Part shown: positions 26,763 through 34,005 of the stretch, in pieces
Position numbering within the stretch: position 1 is the stretch's first letter
Layout of the letters: each line of letters opens with the position of its first letter
Assembly (NCBI GenBank): GCA_965661575.1
Contig: CBFIEJ010000004.1
Coordinates: 31,971-95,970 of the forward strand
Direction of reading: 5' to 3'
DNA: 64,000 bases
Source: UA16 sp965661575
GTDB taxonomy: Bacteria > Bacteroidota > Bacteroidia > Flavobacteriales_D > Sanyastnellaceae
Notes under the pieces: model-generated
What the model was told of the DNA's origin: nothing
Seen by the model: the letters and a program-made list of their open reading frames with translations, nothing else
The model's database searches: none
Program-made: the position numbers and the translations under genes

Positions 26763-27869
26763 TCAGTCGTTGTCATTGTCCTGATAGGTAATGAGCACAC
26801 CAAGAGATGACATCATGTCGACTTTCCAAAGAACAACAAGGGCCTGTAATTCTGCAAAGACTTCATAAGTTGCTTCTTGATTTTCCACGACGTATTGACC
26901 CAGAGGGTCGTGCATGGTTAGCACGGCAGCTTTTGCTGTTGAGAGTTGACCGGTGATTTCATTGTGCAAGCCCAGGCCGTATTCGAAGTTGCCCAATGAT
27001 TTGAGGTAGTCATCGAGCCCAATTTGTTGGCTATCCCCTTGCACATGATCTCCAAAGTAAAAGTTTTCGCATCCAATCAAAGCTTCATGCATCAGTTCGA
27101 TGCTCCATGTTTCTGCGAATGGCGCCTCCACAAGCTGTGGTTGTGGTGTTTCGCTGAAGGTCATGATCCCATTTGGAAGTCCGAGTTTTTGTTTTCGGAT
27201 GCCTTGCTCGTAAGCTTCATTGAAGGAGTTGAGAAGCATGCCAATTGAGCTGCCTTCTTCTGTGCCTGTGTTGCTGATGAAGTTGGAGCTGAAACCGTTT
27301 TCCCATGCGGAAAGCACATTGTTGGATTCTTCTTCGAGAAAGACAATCAATCGTTTGAAATGGTCAAACCTTGCAGGGGATGAATTCATCAAATCAGCAA
27401 CCTCTTCGGCTGGAGCGTGATTGAGGAGATAATCCAAGGCAGGCAATCCGATGCTATTCAGCGTTGCAGGCAGTCCGGGTGTCCAACTTGCGTTTGAGAT
27501 TTCATCAATTACTTCAGCGGTGTCTGTTGGATAAGTGTTGGTTGTCAATGAAAACGTGCGGTCCGCTGCAGGGCCAAAATCGAATAGGGCAGCGTGCTGC
27601 CAACTGAGGTATGTTAGACGAAGAACCTCGCGCAACGATGCAATGTCTTGATCATTTATCTCTCCAGCAATGCATTCTTCAGTCGCATTATGGAGTGCTT
27701 CGCATTGTGCTGCAAAGTTGGAATATGCCGGTAAGATGACGGCTTGGACTGTGTTTTCGAGGAATGGTCCACGATCAAACGTGATTTGCTCATCGTCGGA
27801 ATCGGGATTGCATCCGAAAGCGAAGAGAATCAGGCAAAGGGTGGAGATGAAAAGACCAACAGGACGCAT
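26763..27869 (-). CDS. Imelysin family (M75) lipoprotein
   Basis: 368 residues from the ATG at 27869, which gives the lipoprotein signal MRPVGLFISTLCLILFAFGC with lipidated Cys20. ATGs at 27914 and 27911 would add 15 polar residues. The body is an all-helical imelysin domain (ILPAYSNFAAQCEAL, LREVLRLTYLSWQHAALFDFGPA, SIGLPALDYLL, KLGLPNGIM, SIELMHEALIGCENFYFG). Imelysins are periplasmic or surface proteins tied to iron uptake (IrpA, EfeO relatives). The usual GxHxxE motif reads GLPALD (141-146) here. The start codon sits in the loop of a 12-bp hairpin. Second gene of the operon, 60 bp after DUF4856. Confidence 0.87.
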   Translation of the reverse strand: MRPVGLFISTLCLILFAFGCNPDSDDEQITFDRGPFLENTVQAVILPAYSNFAAQCEALHNATEECIAGEINDQDIASLREVLRLTYLSWQHAALFDFGPAADRTFSLTTNTYPTDTAEVIDEISNASWTPGLPATLNSIGLPALDYLLNHAPAEEVADLMNSSPARFDHFKRLIVFLEEESNNVLSAWENGFSSNFISNTGTEEGSSIGMLLNSFNEAYEQGIRKQKLGLPNGIMTFSETPQPQLVEAPFAETWSIELMHEALIGCENFYFGDHVQGDSQQIGLDDYLKSLGNFEYGLGLHNEITGQLSTAKAAVLTMHDPLGQYVVENQEATYEVFAELQALVVLWKVDMMSSLGVLITYQDNDND

Positions 27870-27884
27870 TGAGCGTCCTGTTGG
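27856..27884 (-). promoter_or_regulatory. Hairpin enclosing the imelysin start codon
   Basis: Perfect 12-bp inverted repeat CCAACAGGACGC (27856-27867) / GCGTCCTGTTGG (27873-27884) with a 5-base loop. On the mRNA the loop and first stem base hold the ATG at 27869-27867. It may act as a partial terminator (TCTTTTC follows on the minus strand) or block translation initiation; if the ATG at 27914 is used it would simply be an intragenic stem. Confidence 0.6.
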
Positions 27885-27929
27885 CTTCTTTCCAGGGTTT
27901 GAAATCGTCATCAAAGGGTTAGTTCTGGA

Positions 27930-29129
27930 TTACAAGCTTGTAGCGAATTCAGTCAGACCTGTCATCATTGCGAGTTCATCTCTGACTTGAGTGATTTGAG
28001 CGGTAGTGACTGAATAATAGTCTTCGCCAAGTAGATCGAGCAATGAGTTGACAGCATCCGTGTTGACCGAAGTGTTTGCTCCAAACTGAAGTGCCATGAT
28101 AAAAGCCTTCGCTTCTGACAACTCGTGGTTTCGAAGCGCATCGTCTGCATAGTTTGAAAGCGCATCGTTCAGGTAGTGAATTGCAGTGCCTGCAGAGCAT
28201 CGCTCCAATTCTCGATTGATGATGTCAATTTGCGCATCGCGTTCTGCGAGGCGGTTCTGCGAGATGGCGGCACGACCTGTTCGAAAAGCAGCGGAAATTC
28301 GCGATGCTGATTGGAGAAGTTCTTCGCGGGAATTTGCATACTTGCCCCAGAAGCGCTTCGTCTCATTGGAAGGATAGTTTGTAGCGTTTGTGAAGTATCC
28401 ATAGGCTTCATCCCAATGGTGTTCCATTGCCGTGTAATACTTGTCGTCATTGGAATCGACGGCCTCGCTGTTGTCGACGTCCATTTTCCCTGAAGCGAGG
28501 TAGACGCTGCTGATGTTGTAATAGAAGCAAGCTCCCATCAAACCTTTCTCGATGAGCTGTGTCCATTCTTGGCCTTGAGCACTCTGAAGGTACTGGCTGC
28601 TGCTTGATGAAGAAGAGACAACTCCAGCGATGCCCGCGGCTCCGTCGGTTGCTCCTGCAACAGTCTGCGAACTTGCGTCTGCAATGCCATTCATGAAGCC
28701 TTCAAAGGTTTCCGTCCAGACAAGATCTCCGCCAACTGATTTGCTTCGAAGCTGCTTACTCGATCCGGTCATCCCCAAGTTTTGTTCGTCTACCCAGGTG
28801 TAACCATCATTGGCGTACATAGCGAGGAGCGTTGATGCGTCTAAAGCAGTTCCAGGTGTATTCGACGTTTTCAAGTACGACGTCATTTCTGAAAGCATGT
28901 TGAGTCGCTCTCGCTGACCATCAAAATTCACCGTGTTGTTTCCATTTGCATCGGTGAAAACGTATTCATCGGGCGTGACTACGTCATAGGTACAAGAGCC
29001 GTCGTCGGTGTCAGCATCGCTGTTGTAGTTTGATGCCGCGGAGTCGGTACAACCTTCTTGGTTGCAAGAAGTCAGAGCAAATCCTACAACGAGGATTGCA
29101 AAGAGTGAGTGAAGATTCCGTGTTTTCAT
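27930..29129 (-). CDS. DUF4856 lipoprotein
   Basis: 399 residues from the ATG at 29129. Lipoprotein signal HSLFAILVVGFALTSCNQ with lipidated Cys about 21. Residues 25-48 form a GCTDSAASNYNSDADTDDGSC motif, a Cys/Asp-rich calcium-loop-like repeat common in Bacteroidota surface proteins. The rest (NFDGQRERLNMLSEMTSYLKTSNTPGTALDASTLLAMYANDGYTW, then a helical body of about 300 residues) matches DUF4856. In the phylum DUF4856 genes commonly stand just before imelysin, HTTM and TonB-receptor genes, as here. Function unknown; a substrate-binding surface lipoprotein of the iron system is a reasonable guess. First gene of the operon, downstream of the 29201 palindrome. Confidence 0.87.
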   Translation of the reverse strand: MKTRNLHSLFAILVVGFALTSCNQEGCTDSAASNYNSDADTDDGSCTYDVVTPDEYVFTDANGNNTVNFDGQRERLNMLSEMTSYLKTSNTPGTALDASTLLAMYANDGYTWVDEQNLGMTGSSKQLRSKSVGGDLVWTETFEGFMNGIADASSQTVAGATDGAAGIAGVVSSSSSSSQYLQSAQGQEWTQLIEKGLMGACFYYNISSVYLASGKMDVDNSEAVDSNDDKYYTAMEHHWDEAYGYFTNATNYPSNETKRFWGKYANSREELLQSASRISAAFRTGRAAISQNRLAERDAQIDIINRELERCSAGTAIHYLNDALSNYADDALRNHELSEAKAFIMALQFGANTSVNTDAVNSLLDLLGEDYYSVTTAQITQVRDELAMMTGLTEFATSL

Positions 29130-29154
29130 GATTGAGGGTTTTTCATTTGGAATG

Positions 29155-29186
29155 CAAAGATTGTGCGCATTGGAACTTGCATCCAA
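29155..29186 (-). promoter_or_regulatory. Putative promoter of the DUF4856-imelysin-HTTM-receptor operon
   Basis: Minus strand TTGG (29186-29183), 20-bp spacer, AATCTTTG (29162-29155), the latter one base off the TAnnTTTG -7 consensus. The predicted start lies about 20 bases before the ATG at 29129. Confidence 0.4.
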
Positions 29187-29200
29187 TACCACGAATCAGG

Positions 29201-29221
29201 TATTTAGAATGATTCTAAATA
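29201..29221. promoter_or_regulatory. Perfect 21-bp palindromic operator candidate
   Basis: Arms TATTTAGAAT and ATTCTAAATA around a single central G. It stands between the stop of the Cys-rich repeat gene (29233) and the putative promoter of the iron-type operon, 14 bp upstream of its -33 element. The TTTAGAAT-N-ATTCTAAA form resembles binding sites of dimeric metalloregulators (DtxR/MntR- or Fur-like). No U-tract follows, so a terminator is less likely. Confidence 0.65.
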
Positions 29222-29232
29222 AGAAAACCCGT

Positions 29233-30423
29233 TCAATTGCAGTTGAGCCCAAATTCTACCAAGAACATCAAAAGATCTTGAGTTCCTGTGACCCCATCGA
29301 AGTTCAAATCTGATGGGCAGGGATTTTCGGTGAAATAGCAGCTGAAATCATCTTTTGTCGCAGCTTCATTGTAATTCAGCGCTTCGGGATAGACGCATCC
29401 CTCAACTTCGCAGCTCGAATAATCGCAGGTTCCATCATCTGCATTTGCACTGAAAGAAAAATTGCAGGCCTCTGGATAGGTGCAACCTGGGATTTCACAG
29501 TTTGCATTCCAGAGGGGGTTTGTTGCTGCGTTTGATAGCAGAGTTCCACTTACCCAAAGATCACCGCAATCACTGCTCGAGGTGTAACTGATTGCATGTG
29601 TTACGGGGTTGTAACAATATGGGAGTTGGCAATCTCCGCATTCGTCTTGGATTCCGCATGTTCCATCGTCATCCGTTGCGAGGTAGTTGAAATTACAGGC
29701 TGTTGGATCCGTGCAACCAAAGACTTCCGCACAACTCGCACCCCAATACGGGTTGGCAGGGTCATTGGGCAATATGACGATTTCGTTCGCTCCTGCTTCG
29801 GCTTCATTGGCGTTGTCTACAAATACGACAGCATGCGTGATGAAGTTGTAGATGTACGCTTGCTGACATTCACCACATTCATCTGTCATGGCCGTTCCAT
29901 TGGCGATTCCCGCGCAGTCAGCGCAACCGGCATTCCAATAGGGATTTGTAGTTGCGCTCGAGAGCAGTGGACCACTTATCCATAGTTCGTTGCACTCGTC
30001 GCTTGTGGTATACGCGATGGCGTGGGTCACGGGGTTGTAGCAATAAGGGATTTGACATTCGCCACATTCATCCAATGTTCCGCATGTTCCATCGTCGTCT
30101 GTCGCGAGGTAGTTGAAGTTGCAGGCTGTTGCATCAGTGCAACCAAAAATCTCAGCGCAGCTTGCACCCCAATATGGATTGGATGGGTCATTTGGAAAAA
30201 CGACGATTTCATTTGCCCCTGCTTCAGCCTCATTGGCATTGTCGACAAATACGACAGCGTGCGTGATGAAGTTGTAGATGTATGCTTGCTGGCACACACC
30301 ACATTCATCTGTCATGGCCGTTCCATTGGCGATTCCCGCGCAGTCAGCGCTTTGAGCAGAAACGAGATTTGAGGACAAGAAAAAGCCCAATACAAGGGCG
30401 TAGAGTGGAGTTAAATTTCTCAT
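29233..30423 (-). CDS. Secreted Cys-rich protein with two 142-residue repeats and a dockerin-like end
   Basis: 396 residues from the ATG at 30423; signal peptide LTPLYALVLGFFLSSNLVSA. Residues 26-167 and 168-309 are near-identical tandem repeats beginning ADCAGIANGTAMTDEC. Each repeat is itself two related halves with the pattern DECGxCQxxYxYNxxTHA ... NPYWxAxC, and contains a GCTDxxACNFNYLATDDDGTC loop. Two further Cys loops follow (GCTYPEACNFSF, GCVYPEALNYNE), then DLNFDGVTGTQDLLMFLVEFG, a dockerin/EF-hand-like Asp-rich segment. No T9SS CTD is clear. Calcium- and disulfide-stabilised surface or extracellular structure is likely; activity unknown. A 14-bp palindrome CATTTGCGCAAATG (30432-30445) lies 8 bp before the start. 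Confidence 0.8.
   Translation of the reverse strand: MRNLTPLYALVLGFFLSSNLVSAQSADCAGIANGTAMTDECGVCQQAYIYNFITHAVVFVDNANEAEAGANEIVVFPNDPSNPYWGASCAEIFGCTDATACNFNYLATDDDGTCGTLDECGECQIPYCYNPVTHAIAYTTSDECNELWISGPLLSSATTNPYWNAGCADCAGIANGTAMTDECGECQQAYIYNFITHAVVFVDNANEAEAGANEIVILPNDPANPYWGASCAEVFGCTDPTACNFNYLATDDDGTCGIQDECGDCQLPYCYNPVTHAISYTSSSDCGDLWVSGTLLSNAATNPLWNANCEIPGCTYPEACNFSFSANADDGTCDYSSCEVEGCVYPEALNYNEAATKDDFSCYFTENPCPSDLNFDGVTGTQDLLMFLVEFGLNCN
29497..30348 (-). repeat. Two tandem 426-bp coding repeats
   Basis: Unit 1 at 30348-29923 and unit 2 at 29922-29497, each encoding 142 residues. The first 44 bases of each unit are identical in DNA, the rest differs by scattered substitutions, pointing to a fairly recent duplication or gene conversion within the gene. 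Confidence 0.85.
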
Positions 30424-30838
30424 TGTAAAAGCATTTGCGCAAATGTTCTTCATCAATTTTGATAAAATTCGATTTGCTGAGTCAGGGCATTGTCAGAAAA
30501 CCACTCGCCCATCTTCAAGTGGTATTAGCCGCAAGATTTGAAGCATGTTTGGAGAGAAATTATGCAGAGGTTTGCGAGTTTCCCGTTCAATCGTTAGGCC
30601 CGAAGTCGAGTGATTTTTAGATACCCCCTACTCAGAGACACTCGATGTTTTGTGGACGCTTATCTTTTTTCGAATGTTGGATTCGAGGGCAATATTGCCC
30701 AAATTTATTCCGGTGCATTCACCCATGTAATGCTCACGCCACACGGGATAGCATAAACTTAAAAAATGGGAGGTAGTTTTCGACTTGATTCGTCTTTGAA
30801 CATTGCACTTTGCGCCGCTAAAAGCATGTTTCAGGGAA
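30424..30838. other. Gene-free stretch between repeat protein and radical SAM gene
   Basis: 415 bp, AT-richer than the neighbours, with no convincing gene. It contains the palindrome CATTTGCGCAAATG (30432-30445) and an inverted repeat TCGAGTG (30606-30612) / CACTCGA (30639-30645) enclosing ATACCCCCTACTCAGAGA. It must hold the promoter of the leftward repeat-protein gene and the 3' untranslated region of the radical SAM gene. Confidence 0.55.
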
Positions 30839-32083
30839 TCACCCAAAGCTCCCAAAGCTTGAGCAGCTTTCCGTGTTCATTTCATTGATTGTGGCCTCGA
30901 AATTTTCGTCCAACAGGCTTCCGGATTTTTCGTGACAAAAAGGGCACTTCATAAAGTCACCATTGGTGTCGACATACACCATTCTATTTCCGGAGGCCAT
31001 GCACCCAACCCGGCGTTGGTAATAACCGTGGTATACAATAATTGGAAAATCCCGGTAGGACTCTTCTTGATTGTAAGACAAGAACACATCCTCAAGCAAA
31101 CTCAATTGTTCAGGTTTGAGCATGACATTTTTCATGGCATAATGACCCACAGGTTGAGGCTCTAAAAACTGCACAAATCCAACCCCTAAATCTCTCGCAA
31201 ATCGCATGAATTCATCGAGATATTCCCGTGTGGCATTGGCTTTCGTAATGCATGTTGAGATTGCGGTGACGAAGTCATTTTCAATGCTAAACTTCACGGC
31301 AGTTAAGGCATCTCTGTATGACCCTTCAGTCCGTCTAAAAACATCGTGTTGATGCGGATCGTGGTGATCAATGCTCACCACAACTCCCGTGAGACCCGCT
31401 GCTTTCAGTCGGGCAGCATTTTCTTCTGTAAAATTGAATCCAGAAGTGATGATCCAAAAGGCTGAATGATCCTTGTATTTCTGAATCGCGCCTGCAAGTT
31501 CTTGAATCCGCAGCATTGGCTCTCCCCCTGTAAAGGCAATGTTCGTCGTACCAATCGATTGAAGGTTTTCAATCATGGTATGAATGTTTGATGAACTGAT
31601 TTTTTCTTTTTGGTTCAGGTTGTCCCATTCGAAGCAATGTTCGCATTTCAGCGGGCACTTCTTCGTGATTGCCAAATAGGTCAAGGTCAGGCGATGACTT
31701 GTCTGGTGATGCGGCTCAAGGCGATGAAGTTCACTGCTTAGAAAGGCATCAAAGAGTGGCGCTTCCCATGCGGGGATGTTCATTCTCCAAAAATGCCGGT
31801 GTCCAATGGAAACGACTTTGTAGACGTTGTTCCCTCCTGCGATTGCGTTGCGCCTTTTTCGAATTGAATTCAAAATCCGCAGAACCTTCCCTGGAGTTCG
31901 ATACAATCGCAAGATGACGATTGCATTTTTCAAAAGACGTCGTCTGTGCAGTTTTCGTTTCGCCGCTCCAAAGACCGTTGCTTGTTTTTTTGTAGCTCGA
32001 ATCGTGGCATAATCGATGTCAACGGGCCGAATTGAAGCCTTCAGAGTTAATTCAGCAACTTCGGTATTTTCGATGTCTGACAT
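30839..32083 (-). CDS. Radical SAM/SPASM-like enzyme, substrate unknown
   Basis: 414 residues. Residues 1-125 are a basic N-terminal extension without recognised motif. The radical SAM core carries CPLKCEHC (C143, C147, C150) for the [4Fe-4S]-SAM cluster and TGGEP at 185-189 for SAM binding. The C-terminal part has C361 (GCMASG), C380 and C383 (MKCPFC) and C407, a SPASM-like auxiliary-cluster arrangement as in peptide-modifying enzymes. The protein ends ESCSSFGSFG, from a tandem 9-bp repeat AGCTTTGGG just before the stop. The gene follows the lipoprotein gene by 12 bp, so the lipoprotein is the leading candidate partner or substrate. No short precursor-peptide gene is obvious. Confidence 0.85.
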   Translation of the reverse strand: MSDIENTEVAELTLKASIRPVDIDYATIRATKKQATVFGAAKRKLHRRRLLKNAIVILRLYRTPGKVLRILNSIRKRRNAIAGGNNVYKVVSIGHRHFWRMNIPAWEAPLFDAFLSSELHRLEPHHQTSHRLTLTYLAITKKCPLKCEHCFEWDNLNQKEKISSSNIHTMIENLQSIGTTNIAFTGGEPMLRIQELAGAIQKYKDHSAFWIITSGFNFTEENAARLKAAGLTGVVVSIDHHDPHQHDVFRRTEGSYRDALTAVKFSIENDFVTAISTCITKANATREYLDEFMRFARDLGVGFVQFLEPQPVGHYAMKNVMLKPEQLSLLEDVFLSYNQEESYRDFPIIVYHGYYQRRVGCMASGNRMVYVDTNGDFMKCPFCHEKSGSLLDENFEATINEMNTESCSSFGSFG

Positions 32084-32095
32084 TCGCTTGAAAGA

Positions 32096-33709
32096 TCAGT
32101 CTTGAAAATCCGCAGTTTGTGTAAACCGCGTTTTTGCAAAATGAGCAAATGTCCCTGTCGTTCGGAATTTTTTCAATTCGGCAATGTCAGGCTTTCCAGT
32201 GTAGTCGCGGATGTATTCATAGTATCCTCTGGTACGTAAGAACAAACTTGCAGTTCTTTCGCTTTGAAGGGCAGGGAGGCCATCAAATGTCAAAATCGCT
32301 TCTGAACCGATGTAAGTCTGTTCCAAATAATGGCCGTCGTGATTGGCAATCGAAGGCAAAACGTTTGCGTTGTTCTCATCCACGGCGTCCCTCAATGGAA
32401 GCCGGTGGATTTCGAGTGATTCGTTGCCAGTAAAATCCATTGCGGCATAGTCCACTTCCCAGAAGTGATAACCAGACTCAAGCCGAACAATGATTTCATC
32501 CCCTGCCTGGCAAACTTCTTCTATGGGAACAACGATACTCCGGGCCGCAAGTGGTCCCACAGTATTGATGTGGTCAATTATTTTCCAACCATTGGCTGTT
32601 TTCAGTTTGACAGCGAGCATGACTCCTTCGTCTTTTGACCATTGGATTTTCTGTTCGGAGGGAGTGCTATTTTGCTTCGAAGATATCCGATCGTATTCAT
32701 CTCCCATTAATGCTCCGAATCGTTCGAACATATGGTCCAACCAAACGGTGTTTTTCAGATGAAGAACCAGTTTCATCTGATTTGTTGGAGCTGTAGAAAT
32801 GAAACTTAAATCGATGCTGCTGAAGTCTTTGTTTTCAGCCGTCTCATCGAAGAACTGAAACGCAATTTCATCTTGTGTTTGAATCTCTGTGAGATAGTCG
32901 TTGCCCGAATTTGTCTGAGCACTACTCGGAGCAACGGGATGCTCCAGTGAATACGGATTTCCGTAGCTATCCATAAGGACCGTGATATTTTCAGAATGCT
33001 CCACCATTAGTAGTTCCGCAACATCGGTGTACTGCCTCTCTTTGAGTTCGTTGGTTATTTTCAGCTTAAAGACACTGTCTACCGCAGCAAACCCCGGCAA
33101 AGGCATATAATCGTCTCGTTCGAGGTTTGGAGCGATGGCACCGCCGTAGATTTCTCCCCGGAAATTGTAATCTGCGCCATCCAAGGTGTAGACGAACGGG
33201 CAGGAGGATTTTGTTAAAAGGAAGATGATGAAGGCGACTCCAGCAAAAACCACTGCTCCACCGACATACTGAAGGACAAGCGCCCCGGTCTGTCTATTGT
33301 ATACCTCCACTTTGGTGATGTCACCGATTAGAATTTTAACCTGACCCTCTGCTTCGGAAATCACGTCATGTTTTTTGATCGACAGGTGCAATTCCTCTTG
33401 ACGAGGATTCAAATCTGGTTTATACCTGTTTCCAGTCAGTGTTACGTTTTGTACAAGTTGATGTTCTGATCCAATGAGCTGCTTTGTGCCTGTGATTTCG
33501 TTCTTATCGGCATCGATTTTTAGGTGATTGAGATGGTACGATTCTCCCCATGGCATATGAACAATGATATAATCTTCTTTGGCAATTTCTAATTGTTCGG
33601 AAGTGATCGAGTATTGTGTTGAAACCTTGAAGAAGTTACACCCCACCGAAGCACTCATGGTGAGAAGGATGAACATGCAGGCTATAAGTTGTTGGAGACT
33701 GTGGCGCAT
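32096..33709 (-). CDS. Lipoprotein with internal transmembrane helix, partner of the radical SAM enzyme
   Basis: 537 residues from the ATG at 33709. Lipoprotein signal CMFILLTMSASVGC with Cys24. Residues 30-140 form a beta-rich domain (DYIIVHMPWGESYHLNHLKI ... VKILIGDITKVEVYN); a hydrophobic helix follows at about 146-166 (VVFAGVAFIIFLL); then SSCPFVYTLDGADYNFRGEIYGGAIAPNLERDDYMPLP, a striking motif block, and about 330 residues of beta-rich sequence ending YYEYIRDYTGKPD. I do not recognise a named family. A lipid anchor plus a transmembrane helix is unusual. The close coupling to the radical SAM gene suggests the large C-terminal domain is matured or built by that enzyme; this is inference. 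Confidence 0.72.
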   Translation of the reverse strand: MRHSLQQLIACMFILLTMSASVGCNFFKVSTQYSITSEQLEIAKEDYIIVHMPWGESYHLNHLKIDADKNEITGTKQLIGSEHQLVQNVTLTGNRYKPDLNPRQEELHLSIKKHDVISEAEGQVKILIGDITKVEVYNRQTGALVLQYVGGAVVFAGVAFIIFLLTKSSCPFVYTLDGADYNFRGEIYGGAIAPNLERDDYMPLPGFAAVDSVFKLKITNELKERQYTDVAELLMVEHSENITVLMDSYGNPYSLEHPVAPSSAQTNSGNDYLTEIQTQDEIAFQFFDETAENKDFSSIDLSFISTAPTNQMKLVLHLKNTVWLDHMFERFGALMGDEYDRISSKQNSTPSEQKIQWSKDEGVMLAVKLKTANGWKIIDHINTVGPLAARSIVVPIEEVCQAGDEIIVRLESGYHFWEVDYAAMDFTGNESLEIHRLPLRDAVDENNANVLPSIANHDGHYLEQTYIGSEAILTFDGLPALQSERTASLFLRTRGYYEYIRDYTGKPDIAELKKFRTTGTFAHFAKTRFTQTADFQD

Positions 33710-33798
33710 GAAACAGGGCTTGGTGGTTAGTAAGGGAACTCCAATTCGAAATATAAACAAAAGCGGGTTACCCGGAAATCAACTCTTTAGCCAACCAA

Positions 33799-33829
33799 AA
33801 GCCCCGTTATCGCAATGATAACGGGGCTT
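33799..33829. terminator. Intrinsic terminator after tRNA-Cys
   Basis: Perfect 13-bp stem AAGCCCCGTTATC (33799-33811) / GATAACGGGGCTT (33817-33829), 5-base loop. It lies 15 bp past the 3' end of the leftward tRNA-Cys; read leftward the stem ends in CTTTTGG. It separates the tRNA from the lipoprotein gene. Confidence 0.8.
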
Positions 33830-33844
33830 CCTTTTTGTTCGTTG

Positions 33845-33915
33845 AGGTCCGAAGCGGATTCGAACCGCTGTAGCAGCTTTTGCAGAGCTGAGCCTAGCCA
33901 CTCGGCCATCGGACC
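33845..33915 (-). tRNA. tRNA-Cys (anticodon GCA)
   Basis: The minus strand folds as a tRNA: acceptor GGTCCGA/TCGGACC, D stem GCC/GGC, anticodon stem CAGCT/AGCTG around CTGCAAA with anticodon GCA, T arm AGCGG-TTCGAAT-CCGCT, discriminator U. CCA is not encoded. Confidence 0.95.
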
Positions 33916-34005
33916 CTCATGTCTGTTTTTTACAACAGGAGAACAAATATACGAAAACCACGCAGGGAGGTTACATTCTTGAGGGGAGAAATGTACTTTC
34001 GCGGC

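Noticed and set aside
30432..30445. 14-bp palindrome CATTTGCGCAAATG before the repeat-protein gene as an operator
   Set aside because: It overlaps a weak -7-like sequence and is short enough to be chance; kept only as a note in the feature list.
30628..30855. 75-codon frame overlapping the radical SAM 3' end, considered as a RiPP precursor
   Set aside because: Starts with TTG inside the enzyme's last codons, has no leader/core layout or repeated core residues, and mostly lies in AT-rich non-coding sequence.
33799..33829. Hairpin as an attenuator of the lipoprotein gene
   Set aside because: It lies directly after tRNA-Cys with the form of a simple terminator, and is 90 bp from the lipoprotein start.
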